Source: a virus. From it: a stretch of DNA of 20,830 nt. Both the position numbers and the translations under genes were made by a program. This document shows, in pieces, positions 19,510-20,830 of this stretch. The stretch lies in IMG/VR virus record IMGVR_UViG_3300041809_000135, positions 1 through 20,830 of that record; one strand, written 5' to 3'. The notes under the pieces are model-generated. The model was not told the DNA's origin. It did not search any database and saw only the letters and a program-made list of their open reading frames with translations. Position 1 is the stretch's first letter; the number at the start of each line of letters is the position of its first letter.

Positions 19510-20830
19510 ATGAAAAAGAAAATCTTAGGGCTTTTGTTTGCACTTTTGATGGCTATTCCTGTCTTCGGGCAGCAGCCGCAGGCGAGTATGGGCCAGACTT
19601 TATACTCAGCTAATTCTAAATACACGAATGGTATAGCTCCCGGCTATTGGCCGCAAACTCAAGACACACCTCCTGATTCCCTGGGAGTGAATATAGGACC
19701 AGGAACCTCAAATTGTGGTGGGGGAGATGTGTTCTATGCAGGTGGCCAGCTTACGATGACAAATAATACCACTAACTATATTGACCTTTCAGCAACTAAT
19801 TGTGTTCCCGAGGTAAGTATAGTTGGCTACCAATCAAATATGCATATAGCCCTTGTTGTTACATCAGAGTTTGCTGTAACAAGCCTTACTGATACTAGAA
19901 CCTTGTTTTTTAGGGGCGGCGGTCCTACAGGTGGTGGGCAGAACTATTTTAATGTTAAGCTTTATGGCTCTATATGTGACGGTGTAACCCGAGTGCCGGA
20001 TGATGGTCCTGGAATTATGGCAGCGGCGTCTGCGGCAGCGATATCTGGTCCTTATTCTACTGTGCTTATTCCTGCTGGATCAAATTGTATTGTAAATAGC
20101 TATCCAACCTTTAATGAGGCCGGATTGAATATTGAGGGGTATGGTTCTCAGATTACAAGCACCAATGCTGATTGGATTTTGCAGTTTTCTGGTGAGAATC
20201 AAGCTTTTCGTGGGGTTATGTTTAGAGACGATACTCCAGGAGCAACTAATCATAATGCTATTCAGCTTGTAGCGGTTAACGGGTTCTTGCTTGAAGACTC
20301 AGGCATTATAAGCAATGCTGCAATTACTCCTTATGGAAATTCTGGTATAGGATTATTGTATACTAATAGGACTCCATATACTTATGACCAGTTGATTCCC
20401 ATGTATCTTGCAGACCCTTCTATGAATACTAACGGGTCTGGTGGAGCTAGCCCATTTTCTAGGAATGTGCGAGTTTTTAATTGCAAGTGCATTGAAAAGC
20501 AAGGCATTCCTATGGTTACGGGCCTTGTGTCTGTTATTAATGCAGGTGGGACGGCTACTGTTACTCTTATTTCAGGACAGCCTTTTAATACGGCATGGGC
20601 GTTAGGAGCAATTCAAATTGGCTCTGTTAGTTATCCTTTGAGCAATACAACTATACAAAGTTCAACACAAATGAAGATTACTAGTGGTCCTGCGACTATA
20701 GCTGAAGCGACTTATAATTATAGTCTCCAGGGAGCCGATCAATGCATTCAATATGCTTTTACAAAGAGTGGTCAGGCGTCTGGAAATTATATTTTTGGCT
20801 ATGCAACAGGCATTCAATTTTGGGGTGGAG
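19510..20830 (+). CDS. Beta-helix tailspike-like protein with signal peptide, partial (at least 440 aa)
   Basis: The frame is open from ATG 19510 to the end of the window, so the C-terminus is missing. The N-terminus is a textbook secretion signal: MKKK, a hydrophobic core ILGLLFALLMAIPV, then FGQQPQA with likely cleavage near residue 20. After a beta-rich lead domain, residues about 154-185 read FNVKLYGSICDGVTRVPDDG, followed by a helix and VLIPAGSNCIV, matching the start of pectate-lyase-3 / tailspike beta-helices. The protein has few charged residues and many Asn, Gly, Ser and Thr. No clear ribosome-binding site precedes it beyond AGGTGAA. A leader peptide is unusual for a virion protein, which must assemble in the cytoplasm. 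Confidence 0.8.
   Translation, partial: MKKKILGLLFALLMAIPVFGQQPQASMGQTLYSANSKYTNGIAPGYWPQTQDTPPDSLGVNIGPGTSNCGGGDVFYAGGQLTMTNNTTNYIDLSATNCVPEVSIVGYQSNMHIALVVTSEFAVTSLTDTRTLFFRGGGPTGGGQNYFNVKLYGSICDGVTRVPDDGPGIMAAASAAAISGPYSTVLIPAGSNCIVNSYPTFNEAGLNIEGYGSQITSTNADWILQFSGENQAFRGVMFRDDTPGATNHNAIQLVAVNGFLLEDSGIISNAAITPYGNSGIGLLYTNRTPYTYDQLIPMYLADPSMNTNGSGGASPFSRNVRVFNCKCIEKQGIPMVTGLVSVINAGGTATVTLISGQPFNTAWALGAIQIGSVSYPLSNTTIQSSTQMKITSGPATIAEATYNYSLQGADQCIQYAFTKSGQASGNYIFGYATGIQFWGG

Noticed and set aside
1-20830. CRISPR array, integrase/attachment site, insertion sequence, intein or diversity-generating retroelement
   Set aside because: No direct-repeat array, transposase, reverse transcriptase, integrase or in-frame intein insertion was seen in any gene.

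Overview
This window is a stretch of a tailed double-stranded DNA phage genome. Every gene I can support lies on the + strand. They run in the order typical of a head-and-tail morphogenesis block: tRNAs, a phage-encoded GroEL/GroES pair, small unknown genes, terminase large subunit (TerL), portal, likely scaffold, an N4-gp56-family major capsid protein (MCP), connector or tail genes, then two beta-helix (pectate-lyase-fold) tailspike-like proteins. The capsid family together with a large P22/T7-type portal suggests a podovirus-like or large unclassified phage. The host cannot be read from this sequence. Base composition leans AT with many T-ending codons.

Layout. 1-1250: tRNA-Ala(TGC), a small unknown protein, an HNH nuclease and a slightly irregular tRNA with anticodon CAT. 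1263-4011: groEL and groES, translationally coupled, then three small unknown genes. 3998-6305: a membrane/coiled-coil protein, a Pro/Thr-rich protein, an HNH nuclease, a small gene that appears to start at ATT, two His-rich small proteins and a small membrane ORF overlapping terL. 6302-11962: TerL, HNH, portal, small proteins and a tRNA-Asn(GTT) lying between structural genes. 11940-15038: an orphan NUMOD3-repeat ORF, a putative scaffold, and the MCP gene split by a 609-nt group I intron that carries a LAGLIDADG endonuclease in its P6 loop. 15039-16472: an HNH gene, a zinc-ribbon mini-gene, an apparently frameshifted basic mini-gene, a coiled-coil/zinc protein and a strong intrinsic terminator. 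16494 to the end: a Pro-rich ORF, a connector-like structural protein, a fifth HNH and two beta-helix proteins. The second beta-helix protein has a signal peptide and runs off the window.

How the parts fit. TerL and portal form the packaging motor. Scaffold and MCP build the procapsid, and the viral chaperonin pair probably folds capsid or other phage proteins. The beta-helix proteins probably bind or degrade host surface glycans. On top of this core sits a dense layer of selfish elements: five HNH genes, three of them clear paralogues, one LAGLIDADG intron and one NUMOD3-only ORF. Nearly all sit at junctions of essential genes, and several carry the downstream gene's ribosome-binding site in their own 3' ends.

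The most unusual points are the resolvable group I intron in the capsid gene, the coupled groEL-groES order, the catalytic-domain-less NUMOD3 array, an apparent ATT-start gene, an HNH stop codon that falls inside a tRNA anticodon loop, and the secreted-type signal peptide on a tailspike-like protein.
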